Shown: positions 33,897-47,880, counted from the first letter of the stretch. The stretch: 64,000 nucleotides of DNA from Warburgia ugandensis (GCA_035236585.1 CP141139.1:21840990-21904989), one strand, 5' to 3'. The notes: generated by a model from the sequence alone, not told the origin. Program-made: numbers and translations.

Positions 33897-36477
33897 ATGG
33901 GCATTGGGAAACAATTGTGATTTTCCTTCAAAGTGGACTTGTTTGGGTGTCCAAAGCCAAGGTAAGGTGGAGAAGATTTGAAGGTGGAATGTAGCATCAA
34001 CGAAGGGAAAATCATGCGAGGCTTTGGGACACTTTGAGGTGGGGGCTTTAAGTTGGGATTTTGATGAATACGACTCCTTTAAACCCTTCACAACCTATAT
34101 GCATGTTAAGTATACTAGAAAATCCTACTTTATGCTTATTTATGTGAATCTTAGCTCTAAAGTCTACACATTTGTGTTTATGGTTTACTTGAAATTCCAG
34201 ATGGATCATCTTAGATTAAATATCTATTACTTACTATTAAAATATCAAAGAAATCAAGGTATTATAGTAGGACTTATGCCCTAGGGAATATTAAGGATAT
34301 CTAGATTTCAAGTTATCAATAAATCTCAGTCTATGAGTTTTAGTGTTATACATGATTAATTGCTTTAAAAAAATTATGGGTTTTCTCTAACTACTTATAA
34401 AAAGTTTTTATGTGATATTTTATGCCATGAAATCAGTAGGTATGATAACTTATGCTAAAACATTGATTTTTAGCATATTTGGTGAATCTTAGCTTCAAAG
34501 GCCCTATGTAAAATATATGGGATTTAGCCTGAAAAAACACTTGAGATATCATTATTTGATTGTAATAAATATTTTTTTGAATGCTTTAAGCCATTAGGGT
34601 AATAAATTCATGGTATTATGTCGCCAAATGCTAATTTTGTGTTTCTCAACAAATCCCATCTTTTGCTGACAAATCTCAGTTTTACATGGTTTTCTTTGAA
34701 ATACCATTTGAGTTAATGAAAATTATATGCAATGTAATCACTTTAGAATGTTTAAGGATATTTTGTTAAGTATATGTGGTGCATACTTTAAATTTCCATT
34801 TTTTAGGCAATTAGTAAAACTCCATTTTAGAATTCAGTAGACTATGTTTTAATCATGCATTTTTCTTGAAAAGTTTTAAGAATTGATATATAACTGATGT
34901 TACTTTGATGGAATGGATGGAGGAAGTAAGGATGGTGATTTGGAGAGGTTCTTGGGTGAACTCATGCTAGAACATAGAATTGGAAATAGATGTGAAATTT
35001 TTGGTCCTCTAGGCTAGGAAGTTGATGCCTAGTTCTTGGTGGTACTTTGAAGTTGTAATAAGTTAAGTAACAACCAAGAACAATGGGAGTTTTATTTTTC
35101 TTTTCAATGCTATATAATTTACCTTTGAACTGGTGGAAGTCTCCTTTATCCAAGTGTTTGATGTTCATAGATTACTCAAGGAGTAAGGCAAGGATGACTA
35201 CTGCAACTTTCTTCAGGTTGCTACAAAATATTTGCTTCCTAAGATGATTATGTAAGCCATCCAATCCCTTCCCATTTGTGGTTGGAGTGCTGGGGAGGTT
35301 GTTAGTAATATGTGTAGGCTACTTATGGGTTAATTGGAGGCAAATACCCAATGTACAATGGTGAAAACTCTAAGCTACCGCCTGAAGATATTTTTGCAAA
35401 AAATTGCAATTTAAAATTCATATAATATGCTTGAGGCTAACAAGGTAAGGTATGCTTGCATAGGGATCTTGAACACCTAGGATGTTTTATGTCCAAAATG
35501 GGAACATGATAAGATAAATGTCCAAGGGAAACAACATGCCAAAGACATAAATTAGAGGATGTAATTTAACACATGCTACTACTTTCCAGAACATAAATCA
35601 ATTGCCTAGACCATGTTCCATTTGTGTTTGAAGCAAAGTCATAAGAAAACTTGGCAATATATTACATACACCTAGTCTTTTAAACAACATGAGTCTTAAA
35701 GAGGAATAACGTAGAGAGTTTTAAGGAAAGCTAATAAGTGATATTTGACCTTTAGTTAAACATTTTACAAGTTAAGGAATCACTCTAGGAATAACCATAC
35801 AAAAGAAATGCATATTCTAAAGGCAAGTCATGAAGGTAACTAGATAGGAAAGATTAGGATCCTCTACTAAGTTACTTTAACCTTCACACCAATTAATGCA
35901 TATCCCTAGAAGCTAGCATGAGTAATTTGGTAAGATGGTTCTTAAAAACACTCTTACGTAGTGGCATGGATTCAAGATCACTAATATATGTATGTCAACC
36001 AGCCAACAAGTATTTTTGTGTTATATACTATGTTTACTAGAATTATATGGGTCATAGATAATATTCCATATTGTTATCATTCATGATTGCACTTTGAACT
36101 GTGGGAAACATGTCACATTTAGATTCATGCTCTTTCCTTTGGTTTGATCATGTCTATGTGTATGTAATGAGGACCCTTAAAAAATGGCTATGAATCTATC
36201 ATTGGTAGGACTTGGTTTTGTTGTTGAGGATGCATGAAACATGAATTATTTATGGAAAGCCTTGTACCTTGAAAAATTTTGAGAATGCTTATTTATGCAT
36301 GAGATTGTATGAAAAGTCAAACAGTTCTATATCAAGTATTACTTGGTGTAGAAAACAATTTATGGATTTCATCAGAGTTTTCAAGGCTAGAACTCATAGA
36401 GATGGTGTAGGACTTGTAAAGTTTTGATTTTTTTTTAAAAGGAAAATCTGCTTGATGTTTAGCATAAGCAATGTACT
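33897..36477. other. Unassigned AT-rich region
   Basis: These 2.6 kb hold no ORF with recognisable homology. Text near 34130-34900 repeats themes such as 'tgaatcttagct' and 'aaatctcagttt', which resemble subrepeats of some gypsy LTRs, but I cannot place ends or a family. Confidence 0.4.
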
Positions 36478-38939
36478 TGGTGAGTGTCTTATTTTCCATA
36501 AAAACCACCCAATTAGTTACCCCTGTGTTATAACTTATAGGGGTAAATTAGGATTTTTAGCCAAAATTAGTAACATATGCATTTGTGATCTAATGACTCA
36601 AAAATTTGATATTTTATAGATGTGATGGAAGGAGTCAAAGGGGGCCAAAGTGGGCCCAAGGTCATCACTAAAGTTCACTTGTAGACGTGATGGAAGGAGT
36701 CAGAGGGTGCCAAAGTGGTCCCATGCACAAGCCATGCAAAGTCCACCACCTTTTCATGGGTTCCACTTAAGCCACTTAGCCATATTATAGCCATGAATAA
36801 GTTGATAAGCTAAATACCCTAGCTAGCCACCAAAGTGAAGGATTTGAACCATCAAGCTAAGCAAGAAATCCATCAAAGCCATCCATGATGCCAAGCCAAT
36901 GTAGCTCTCAAAGTTAGTCATCAAGCCACATAACCAAGCTACATGGCAGGCCATGATTGGAGAAGAATCCAAAGAATTATGCTAGGGATTTATGGGGATA
37001 TTTTAAATATAACTAAGGAAAAATCCACTAGCATTAAGGTAGTATGTGGACTAATAGGAAGATACCTCTTTATTTTTATTGTTTTTCCATATTTTTTTCC
37101 ACTTTTTTCTCACTTTTTACCTCACCACTAAGGGGCACTACGAATGTCACTTTCCATCTAAGAGTCTTATCTTTCTAAGACTCCCACTTTCTAAAATGGC
37201 ATTCTAACCATCTAACCAATCCCCACCTCTTAGGAAACTACATAGCCAATCACTTTTTTTCACCTCACCTATCCCTTAGGGTTTCCTTTGGAAAGTATCC
37301 ATCCTATATAAGAGATTAAAAGGGATTAATGGAAAAAAAGAAAAGAAAAGAAATAACTTTTTGGAGAAGGGATGAATGGCCCCTCTGAAGGAGGCATCTC
37401 CACCCTTCTTCCCTCTAATCTTCCTCAACACTTCCTTCCTTGGGTAGCCCATCTTCTCCACTCTTCCATCCCTCTTCTCCTAGTGTTTTGATCTCTCCTT
37501 GAAGTGCTTTAATTTTAGGTTAGTTCTTATTATTTCCTTCTTTGTTAATGTAATATTCTTGCCTCTCAATTCCATGTATTTTTGTTGTTCTTTTATTCCT
37601 TGCTTCTATGCTTTATCCTTCATGCTTTGTTCCTTAATCTTTCATGATGTTTGCCACTTGACTTCAGCCTTAGATCCTTGTTCCTAAGGGTAACTAATAT
37701 TTTGTAGTGACAACAAAGATATAATGATCCTTAGACAAGCAGTTTGGGTACCTTAGATTCATCGATTCCCGTTACTCTTACTCGCATATTATCACTTTTT
37801 TTTTTCCTATGAATATTTGCTTCATATCCTTAGTGTTTTTTATTACTTTACTAAGATCTAAGTTATTGGTTTTTTAGTAGTGATAGCCAAGAGAAACAAT
37901 AGTTTAGTTCTTTTGGGTTTCCTTCATCTTTTAGGTCCTTTTTGCATAGTTCTAACACTAGTTTCATGTTGTTTTTGCTTAGAATTGTTCCATCTTCTTA
38001 GCTTCTCTTATCTTGGTTTTCTTTCAAGTTCTAGTTGCATGTTATCTGAACTTGGTTTACTGTTGTTAGAAGTTATTTATATGTAATTGGAATCAAGTTT
38101 CTAGCCTTGTAAGAATGCACAATTTCCATATTTGTATACAAGTTCATGCACACTATAATTTGATGTATTTTGACATTCAATGAATAAATATCTTTGATGA
38201 TTATTGTTTATGCTTGAATTCTAGTAGCTTAATACTTTAATTTTGAAATCTATCTTTCATTGAAAGTACTTGTCAATTTGATTTTCATGCCTTCTTTGAA
38301 TTGAGTTCACAAACACCATGTTGCTGGAATTTTTTCAATATCTATGTTTAGTTTCTAGCAGCTTATTCTTCATATTTACTTAAATTCGTAGGAACCAATT
38401 TAGATTTTTACTTTATTTGTTAAGTATCATGATCAGATTTCATTTGGGTTTAGTATTAATTCATTAATTTTGGCCACCTTTTGAACCCATGGATCATGCA
38501 CATGGTACTAGGGTGAAATCTCTCTGATGATTGCTCTGTTTAGTTGGTAAATCTTAGTGTAATAGTACTTAATTGATTGTTTACATCTTAGTTTCATTGT
38601 AGGAAGTTTCTTAATTGATTATTTTAAAAAAAAATACCATTTTTAGTAAGTTTTAGACTAGGAAAGTGTTTTTACTTTGTTTAGTCCATTTTAATTTTAT
38701 TGTAGCTCCTCTAATTGCATGAATATTAGTTAAGTTTCTAATTCCATTGTTTGGTTTATTTCATGCATTTTTGGTTTCCATGTTAATTTAATTCCTTAAT
38801 CTAGGTCAAAACCATATCTTTTGGCCAAGTTAGATAATTTAAGTACCCAATAATCACACATCCTACAGGATCAACCTTGCTTGCTTGAGAATTCTATAAC
38901 CGATTTGTGCACTTGTTTTAGTTTTAACTTAAAATCACA
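36478..38939 (+). mobile_element. Athila/Tat-type 5' LTR (Z-like)
   Basis: It starts TGGTGAGTGTC and ends AAAATCACA, about 2.46 kb. It shares the 'catgcacatggtactagggtg' block (near 38490) with the Z LTR at 21331-24030. A tRNA-Asp-type primer site follows at 38948, so this is a 5' LTR of a plus-strand element. Confidence 0.75.
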
Positions 38940-38947
38940 TAAGTTTT

Positions 38948-38968
38948 TGGCAACATTGCCAAGGAATT
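38948..38968 (+). promoter_or_regulatory. Primer binding site, tRNA-Asp type
   Basis: TGGCAACATTGCCAAGGAAT resembles TGGCGCCGTTGCCGGGGA, the complement of the tRNA-Asp 3' end used by Athila/Tat elements. Unlike 18337, the match does not extend into the tRNA body. Confidence 0.7.
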
Positions 38969-40246
38969 GCAATGGTTTGTGTAGTGGGACCTATCTTAGA
39001 TTATTTATTTCTAATTTAGGTTGAGGGTGCATAAGTTAGGTTTTTCATCACTTTTTGCATTTGTTGTTGTTTTCTTCATATTGACCATAATTGTTTTACT
39101 TTTGTGAGAGGGAAATCAGTAAATGAGCAGCAGTGATCCTCTGTGCCATGGTTTCATCAACATAGATTATGTTTTTATTACTTTCCCAGATTAGGATTTG
39201 AGTGAAATTGTAGTGAGGCTCATTGAAGTTTTAATTTTATTTAATTTTTAAATGAGTTGTAATAATACAAGGTAAGTGGTGGGTATGATGGGCCACACTT
39301 GTTCATCATTGGACTCCTCACTATGAGCAATCTTCACCCAAATTTTAATTTTAAAAGGACAAAGTGCATTTAGTATGATTTTGCATATGTGGATGGTAGT
39401 ATAACTCATTAGATTAAGGTTATGATTTGATATATGTTGCATAATATGTAGGATTGTTGAATTAGTAAGCACTAATTTAACAAAGGTTAGTCTAAGCTCA
39501 GTAATAACCAAAGCATAGGTTGCATGGATATAATGTCTTGTTTGTTAAAGTACTTAACCCTTTGCTAAGTAGCATGTAGGTAGACATTAGTTTGCTCTTG
39601 TTTGTATTACATATTTAATTGTTTTTTGGTGGAATGGAACATAATGCGAATAAGGGCACCAAAGGAACACTTATACGATGAGGACTGGATTTCATCACCA
39701 GCTCCTTGGCCCTCCTAGGAATCAATCAATATCCTTGTATGTAGCAATCCCAACCCTTGAATATTAATTTAAAACCAAGTAGAAAGAGACTTTGGATATC
39801 AAGCTCAAAGGACTCTTTTAGAAGGATGCAGTCTATTATCACCTCAGTGGCTTCTGAGCATTGTGGTAATAGTGGGTGTCTTAAAATCCAAGTTATTTTC
39901 CTAGGCCTTCCATTAATGTTGGTTGAGGTCTAAATGCCTATTAACATCAGGATTGTATTAACCACTTTGATCAAAACCCAACTAGTGAGCAGTAGTCAAA
40001 TCTAGATCTAAGTCTAAGAAGCTACTAGTTTATGCAATAACAAAAGATAAATCAATTCATCTTATTAGCAACATACTAGGATTGGTTGTGCATCATTTAG
40101 CTTAGGACTAGCAATTAGGTTGCATCATATAGTTAGGTTTTTTACATTGTTAAAAAAAAAAATACTCATTCGTTGTATACAACAATTTGTTTCGTTGTAT
40201 ATAAAGATTGATTACCATGGCTTATTAAGAAGGTGATATATATAGG

Positions 40247-41780
40247 ATGACTAGTACATTGGATAGGTTATTTGCCTCAAGGAAAGACAATGAGTCATGT
40301 CCACAACCTCAATACAATAATTACTATGCCTATTCTAAACCACAATATCCTACTTCTACATGGCCATCTAGCTCTACATACAATGATTATTATTGGGAGC
40401 TAGTGATTGAAACCAATGCATTCACATACCCTAAATTTTCTTATCTAGAGACAAATTACTAAGACTATAATGAATGAGTTGCACATCATGAACAACCATG
40501 GTCTCAAGATTATCCACAATATAGGAAGAACCATCATGGCCTCACCCTGAGTCACCTTATCATGATTATCAATAATATTAGAGTCAACCATCATGGGTTT
40601 AACCTGCTTAGCCTTTTTTTAGTACCCCTATGCCATAGTAATACCAACCCTACTAATCATTTCCTCTACAGCATGAAGAACTACAATTAGAAGAGAATAT
40701 GTAGCAAATTTCTAAGAGAATAGACCAGATCTGTCTGTCATTAAATATGGGAATGAGGAAATGAAACCAATAGGGGAATATACTGAAAGAAACATTACTA
40801 GATTTATAAAATGGACTGAGACATACAAACCAATTAGGTATAATGAAGATCCATTTATTACTAATAAGAGGATGGAAATTTCTTATAATCATTCTGAGCC
40901 ACAAAGTCCATAACCACCCATAGAAAGCTCCAACTTATATCTACTCGAGCCATGTCCTGGTACTTGTAATGACTATGATGAAGAGACTAAAGCTGTAGAA
41001 CCATCCAATCTTGATCTTCTAAATTCATGTCGTGCTTATTTTTATGAATTTGATGAAGACACATCTATTGCGTAGGTGAATGGGTTGTTGAATACAGTGT
41101 CATTAATGAACACTTCTCAATGGCAAGCTAGAGTAGACCTCCCTATTGAGCCAAAAATTTCAATTGAGCCTCGTAATGTAAAATACGTACTTGATTAGGA
41201 ACTATAAACCTTAACTAAACAATCATAAGATAGTCATATAGGCTCATTTGAAACTTACATGTGCCCATAACACAAGAAGAAGAAGAGTCAGTTGATGTAC
41301 TAACCATACATCAACCTACTCTAGGGTACAACTTAGAAGATAATTAGGATTTAAGCAAAACCATGTCCCTGCCTCTAATAATACAAGAATAACTTTTTTG
41401 GGTAGGACAAAGTCAGCTTGGGACAATGTAAAGAGGAAGAACTGAATGCAATGTTCATTGTTCTCTCTAAAATTGATCCAGAATGGAATAATTCATCTTG
41501 AATTGATCCCAAACAATTCACGATGGGTCAAAATGTCATTGTATTACTGTCACCTTAAAATACAAGGTTGAGAAATTATATTAACTATCGTGAAATACTA
41601 AAAATAGGGGATCACCAATATGATTGTTCACAACTCAAAATTATGGTGGTCTACGATGTCTTAATGTTACCATCGCAAAAAATCTCCATATGGATGCAAT
41701 ACATAGACTACGACAAGATTCTGAAGTGGAGTGAAAATTCTTGCCAATTCATTATTAGGGTTAGGATTAGGAAAAATTAG
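40247..41780 (+). pseudogene. Unrecognised retroelement ORF, copy E
   Basis: This is the plus-strand homologue of the ORF in copy B. It has the Pro/Tyr/Ser-rich N-terminal part (YYAYSKPQYPTSTWPSSS near 40320-40375, against STYSKHPYSTPSYPPSS in copy B) and the duplicated C-terminal module (YINYREILK and YIDYDKILKW near 41575-41740). The function is unknown. It is broken, but the same order of regions is kept. Confidence 0.6.
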
Positions 41781-41831
41781 TTGAGCTAACTAGTTCTAAG
41801 ATTATATGGTTAGATTAGTTATGGGCCATGT

Positions 41832-41876
41832 TTGGCTAAAGATGTTAAACTTGGTGCCTATTGGGATGTGGAGTTG
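41832..41876 (+). other. Conserved hairpin-like sequence, copy 3 (worn)
   Basis: GGCTAAAGATGTTAAACTT followed by GGTGCCTATTGGGATGTGG and TTGTAACC lines up with copies 1, 2 and 4, directly after the unknown ORF. Confidence 0.6.
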
Positions 41877-41884
41877 TAACCCTA

Positions 41885-43815
41885 GGTCAATTGAAGAGAA
41901 AAAGAGTGGGTGATGGAGTTGGCGAGTAGGGTTTCTCTCTTGATGGGTCCACCTCTACATAGTCATCTTACCTTTTTACATAATTATCTCAAACCTTCTA
42001 ATAAATCCAAATGTAGAAAGTGGAAAGTTGCTTGAATTCTCCTCCAATTGTATGACTCCATGTAGCATTTGACTTAATTGGCTTATGTGGCTCACATTGA
42101 GGGATCATTTGGCATGGCGTCATGGCTCATATGCTTGGCTTTAAAGACTTGAGTGGCTTAGCTTGAATGACTTAGCTTGTTACCTTCTCTCATGGCTATA
42201 TGGCTAAGGTGGCTTGATGGGTCCCATGCAAAGGTGGTGAAAATGCATGGCTTGCTTCATTGTCCCATTCTAGTCACCTTTTACTCTCCTTATTGCTTCC
42301 AATGACCCATCATCATGGCTTGATATGACTTTGGACCTTGATCTACTTCGAAATGTTGAAACTCAGGCCTTGACTCAATCTTTTGATCTTGATCATCAAT
42401 TCCAAGCTAGACAGATCTCAATCTTTGGATCATCTCTCTATGACCTACAAAAGGTGAAAAACCCTAATTAAATCCTAAACCTATAAAATATCATATTTTT
42501 GAATAGGACGAAACTAAGTCTCGTGAAAGTTTACAGTGAATATACCCACAAAATTCCATAAGTATATGTTCCTTAATTTATCTCAAATAATTCTCATCCA
42601 TTAATACTCTACTTCTTTAACAACATAATAAAGAAGAAGCAGAAATTTTACAAATTATCCACATACCAAAGCCATTTTATTCTACTTTTATCTTGGAATA
42701 CATGTGTGTGTACAGCTATATAAGTTATGACTTCTAAATGATATGCCTATTGCTCCTTTGAAAAGATGTCTTGACCTCAAATTCTTACTAGTATACTCTC
42801 ATAAATAAAGCTCTCAAAGAAAGGGGTAAAACAAATTTCACTTACTAAGTGACTGACTCACAAGACTAACGGATCAAATAATATTTTAAGAACAAATAAG
42901 ATAAAGAAATATGATCCCTAAGAATGGATGTCATTACCAAGAACATAAAGAAAGGTTTCCTTTTATTCCTTCCTATTTATATCCTCATTAAGGCTATGTT
43001 CTTCGTAAGATCAATAGGTCTTTAAATAGGACGAAACTTGTGCTTGGGTAGGATTATGAAAAGAATGGTATAAGGATTCAAAGTTTCAAATCTAAGTAGA
43101 AGTCTTCAATGAATATTTCTCTAGACAACTTTTTGGTTTCGATTGTACGTAAAGTAAATAGTAGTCTAATTTATCTTTATTTTCATAAGTTTTTCTTTTT
43201 TTGATACTTTTTTCACTTCTCCTTGTATTTCTAAGAAGAAACACTTTTCCTTGTACTTTTGATATTTTTCACTTCTTTAAATTTTGTCCATTTTTTAAAT
43301 TTTCTAACATCTCTACTCATTTTTGAAAGGAAGGTAATGGTCATTTTAATTTTATTGAGTTTTGGGTTAGGGTAATTTGGTGTTTATGAAAGAACGGCTT
43401 ATCAAGACATTCAAAGGGGCCTAACTAGTGTTATAATATACATAGTAAGCTTTATATCATTTCCTAGGTTTCCTAAAACCTATCTGAGACAATAAATATT
43501 CAAGAAACAGAGTTAGTAATCCTTTTTAAATCTTAGCATTTTGACTAAAACAAAGAATAGTGGGATCTTTCAAAGTAAATACATAGTAAAGAAAATACTG
43601 AATTATATATAACCCTATGGAAAAAAATAAACTAAAAATGATAGTCTCTAAAACTCACTTGGGTATATAGGTTTCCACTAATTTTCCTTAGGATCTCTAA
43701 GTTATTACCATCTATTAGTCTAGACTTATGCATTATGTGTAAGTGTTTTTTGATATCTAACCTTCATGAAATACTGTACAACATAAGATGTAGAATTAAC
43801 CATATACATATTCTA
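41885..43815 (-). mobile_element. Athila/Tat fragment in opposite orientation (LTR start plus internal 3' region)
   Basis: Bases 41885-42490 match the beginning of a Z LTR on the minus strand (compare 59215-59800). Bases 42490-43815 match the AT-rich internal 3' region (compare 60080-61320), including 'catgtgtgtgtac' and 'aagatgtcttgacctcaaat'. It is sandwiched between plus-strand fragments, the same arrangement as at 18330-21331. Confidence 0.75.
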
Positions 43816-44163
43816 TTAGTTGCATGCTTTGTTTCACTAATTAGTTACAGGCAAGATCTTAATTTATTTGTTGCTTATGTTTAGTTGCATGACTAGATCT
43901 TAGTTTTTAGAAAATTTCTAAGTTTAGAAAATTTTTGTGTTTACAAAATTTCCTTAGTTTAAGTTTCTAATTTCATGCATGTTTCCAATTCCATGTAATT
44001 TAAATTCCTAGATTAATCATAAGAGTAAATCTTTTGGCTAGGATAGTAAATCTGAACAATTTCTAATTGCAAGCAAATATGTGAGATTCTTCATGGGATC
44101 GGCCTCACTTGTGTACATCCTACTATTTTGATTCATGTGCTTGCGGGTGACATTAGAACTACA
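43816..44163 (+). mobile_element. Z LTR 3' terminal fragment
   Basis: It matches the last part of the Z LTR (compare 23760-24030) and ends 'ttgcgggtgacattagaactaca' in the family's style. Five bases later a long AG microsatellite begins. Confidence 0.75.
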
Positions 44164-44166
44164 CCA

Positions 44167-44274
<108 letters not shown>

Positions 44275-44379
44275 AATAGAGTAGGATGCCATCATTTGCT
44301 CTGCAAGATGAAGAACATCGATAGGTAATGAAAAAAATGAGATGATTTTAGCCCTTTTATAAAGGATAAACAACTTTTA

Positions 44380-44600
44380 ATGTTAGTTTAAAAATACTTT
44401 TCAAAGTAAAAAAATAAAAAATTACATTGAAAATAATTTTTATTTATCTTTCAAAATGATTTTCAATGTCAAAAAATTAAATGACTTTAAAAATCATTTT
44501 AATAGTCGAATAAAAATTGACTTTAAAAACTTTTTCTAAAGTCATTTTTTATTTTTTGAATTTGAAAATTATTTTAAAAGTTAGTTTTTTCTAACTTACA
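44380..44600. repeat. CACTA subterminal repeat array, left
   Basis: Multiple direct and inverted copies of 'tgactttaaaaa/tttttaaagtca' occur. In En/Spm elements such repeats are binding sites for the element's DNA-binding protein. Confidence 0.65.
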
Positions 44601-44919
44601 ATCACTTACAAAGTCTATATACTGGAATCACATACTTACAACGACATCAGTTTTCAGAAAATTCATCGTTGATTCATGAATTCTATGCGCACACACACGC
44701 ACACACAAGAACTTGGAAATGGAAGTATTTTTTAATAATTCCTCATATATTATCCTTTCATTGCAATTATATATATATATATCAAATGTCTAATAATACT
44801 AATACAAGATGCACTTGATATGTAAAAGAACTAATCTGGAATCATTAAATAAAAATTAAAGACATGTCATATATTGCTGACAACCCAAGCACCACCTCAC
44901 CATTATGAAACAGATAATC

Positions 44920-45210
44920 CTCATTCTCACCAACTATCTCGATTGATGTAATTGTTTTGGTAATACAAGGGAAATCTATTGCACATTGTTTTTCTTTGCT
45001 TGAAATTTGTTTCCAAGAAGATGAGGGAATACTTTCTCTCATCTCTAGCAATTACCACCATTTCAAACACCATATTTCTATGGTATCTAAACACTACAAC
45101 TTCATTAACACCAAGATCACAATCTTTTACAAATTCTAACCAAAATTCTTGGAAGAAAGTTCCATTAATGCCTCCCTTGATCATCAATTGCCATGATTGT
45201 CCATACAGGT
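44920..45210 (-). pseudogene. B3-type DNA-binding domain fragment inside CACTA DNA
   Basis: Minus-strand translation reads SWQLMIKGG, then WLEFVKDCDLGVNEVVVFRY and then NMVFEMVV. This follows the pattern of plant B3 domains of the REM type (W.EFV.D..L..GD.LVFRY.GN..F.V.IF). B3 domains bind DNA in plant transcription factors. The usual GD is replaced by NE. Downstream is a short exon-like piece (IEIVGENEDYLFHNGE) that recurs as INVVGENKDCVRDNGE in the paralogous block near 47700. It is either a captured host gene fragment or part of the element's second gene. It is partial and unlikely to be functional. Confidence 0.6.
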
Positions 45211-46139
45211 GTTTGAGGATTGCTATGACGGTTGTCTCTCCAACTATAAACTTTAAAAAACCTACAGGTATGGACTACACTACAACATACTAGAGACTTT
45301 AACAAACCAAATCATTAGCACAAAACATAGTAAAGAACATGTCAAGTTCACTTAGAATGAAGGAGAGAAAGCAAAGAGATTAAATACAAATAGTTTATGA
45401 ACAAAATCATCTAACATCGGCTTAAAGAAGTGAGGAGTATGAGCTTCCATCTCAAAGTTTACTGATCAGGGCATGGAGAAGTTGGTCTCTCCATACAATA
45501 CTCCTACCAAAGAGTATATCCTGACATGCATATTTCTTTTTTTGCTGAGGTGACATGTGATAGCCCAACAATCATCTATTTAGGCTATCTTAATGTCTAT
45601 GAAATATGGTATCTATTTCCATTAATTTCCTATGCTTAGGTTCTCATTAGCTATACTCAATAATCAAAACCCAATTTAAAATTCCTTGTTGAGGACCCAT
45701 GTCAAAATTTTTCTCCATACCAAATTCATGTACAATAGCTTTCATCAGCTCCAGTGAAACAAAAATATTCTCTAAACACCCCCATAGTTACCTTTTTCAA
45801 GTTTTCACATTTTGAGCATGGACAAAGCATGCGATTATGATCACCACCTTCCCTATGTGTGAACTCCAGAAACTTTTATGCTCCCTCCATATATTCTTTT
45901 GATGATCATTTCAGGGTCATCCAAGAATATTTGTCCATTTATTTAACAAATTGAAGCTAATTTCTATGTAAAACTTGTTGAACATAAAAAGATTATAATG
46001 AACTAAGTTAGGGATTTCACCAAACACTAGGTATACAAGAATTATAAATGTTTGAAAATGCTAGATTACATGCATGCACACATGTGAAAATTTTCAATTA
46101 ACAACGAAGAATGATGCAAAACATAAAAGATCCATTTAA

Positions 46140-46620
46140 AGGGAAATTCAAATTTAAATTTGTTTATCAAAACCAACTTTTAAAATCTTTTCTCACAATA
46201 AAGCTTTTCCCCTAGAATAAAATATAGACTTTTAAAGTCATTTTTTAAAATAGAATTTTAAAGTTCATTTTAGAAAATAACTTTGCAAGTCTATACCTTT
46301 AAAGTGGTTTGCTAAAAACAACTTTAAAAGCCCTATTTTGTTATGGTGGAAATTTTTTTTTTTCTTTAAAAATCTTTTCCCACAAATTTTTTTTTTTTTT
46401 CCTATTGTCAGAAAATAGGGACTTTAAAGTCATTTTTAGGAAACAACATTAAAGGTATATAGTTTTAAAGTTGATTTCATAAAATGACTATAAAAGTCCC
46501 CATTTAAAAGTATAGACTTTTAAAGTCAGATTTAGAAAATGACTTAGAAAAAGATTTTTAAATTCATTTGTATGTTTTTTTTACTTTGAAAATTCTTTTT
46601 AAAGTCATTTATTTTCTAAC
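46140..46620. repeat. CACTA subterminal repeat array, middle
   Basis: Dense GACTTTTAAAGTC-like units parallel the right-hand array at 51290-51760. They probably mark the transposase-side end of the shorter copy. Confidence 0.65.
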
Positions 46621-47638
46621 TTAAAACTTTAATTATATATATTTTCTTTAAGCTCTCTTACTTACAATCACATCAATTTTGGATACAATTCAAAATTGAT
46701 TCATGCATTCTATGCACATATATACATTTATAAAAACAAAGACATGAATAAGGAAATCAAGTATTTTTTGAATAACTCCTCACTTATCATCATTTTATTA
46801 CATATATCAAATGTTGCATATCATTACTTCTCATTACTGCATGATAGCCTGTGATCAAGGACTTAATGTGGAACTATTTTATTAAGATCTAGCCACTTAG
46901 TATTCAGCTCACACCACTCTTATATGGAGAGAAAGATGGATAAGCTTCAAATTGCATCTTCCTTAGTCAACATGATGCAAATATTTCTCATCATCAAACC
47001 TTAATTTTAGACAAGAATTGAAAAGCATGATGCTTTCCCTTTCTCCAATATTGAGGATTAGATTGAGAAGCAATTGTTGTTCGAAATGAAGTTGTATAAT
47101 TTTGTTGAAATTATGATGATCTAACCAACATTTTAACCCCATCATGTGTAGTGATAAAACCCATTTCATCCACAACATGCAAATAGGGAGTTGGTAACAG
47201 GAAAAGTCCTAGATGACAACAAGAGGGCCTAGCATTCTTACCATATTTATTATGAGACAAACATTCAAAACCTTTAAAGAAATAATAGAAAAACCAGAGG
47301 ACAAGGCTGTTAGCACCCCCCCTAAGATGAAGAATGTTGATAGATGCAGGGAAAAATAAGATTACTTTAGCCTTTTTATAGATTAAAAATTGACTTTTAA
47401 TCTCATTTTTTAACTGACTTTAAAAACCACACTAATTAATGTAGACAATACAATTTAGCATTGAATCATGCATTCTATACATAACTAACACATAAGAACA
47501 TGCAAATCAAGTATATTTCAGAAAACTCTCATATAATATTCTTCCATTATAATAATAATAGTATTCCATCTCACTAATATAAGCCAACACTTGATAGAAG
47601 AGCTAATATGGAAATATTGAATAAAAAACTAGGACATG

Positions 47639-47880
47639 TCATATATTGTTGACAATCCAAGCACCCTCTTCACCATTATCACGCACACAATCCTTATTCT
47701 CACCAACTACATTGATTGATGGAATTCTTTTGGTAATACAAGAGTAATCTATTGCAACATCCCCTATGTTATCTTCATCACAAAACAATCCTTCAAACAA
47801 GATGAAAAAATAGTTGACCATCTTTTATGGCATACGTCTTGCACATAAAATATCTATTTCGCTTGAGATGCCAACATAAA
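47639..47880 (-). pseudogene. Second copy of the B3-associated terminal piece
   Basis: It is homologous to 44845-45010. The open frame reads INVVGENKDCVRDNGEEG, preceded by a weak B3-like KDGQLFFHLV in another frame. It is less well preserved than the copy at 44920. Confidence 0.4.

Larger units (their letters stand above)
38940..41880 (+). mobile_element. Non-autonomous Athila/Tat-like element, internal region with unknown ORF (copy E)
   Basis: It follows the primer site with a leader (39000-40200) that matches the leader of copy B in reverse complement, including 'gttgtaataatacaaggtaag' and 'gaggtctaaatgcct'. Next come the unknown ORF region (40247-41780) and the hairpin-like sequence (41832-41876). 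No RT or integrase is seen. From about 41885 the same family continues in the opposite orientation. It is a broken fossil. Confidence 0.75.

Noticed and set aside
33897-36477. A host gene in the unassigned region
   Set aside because: No ORF longer than about 86 codons and no splice-linked set of conserved segments that I can recognise.
45278-45290. CACTACAACATA as a possible left CACTA terminus
   Set aside because: It resembles the right terminus (CACTACTACATA), but the flanking triplet does not match, and no subterminal repeats follow it.
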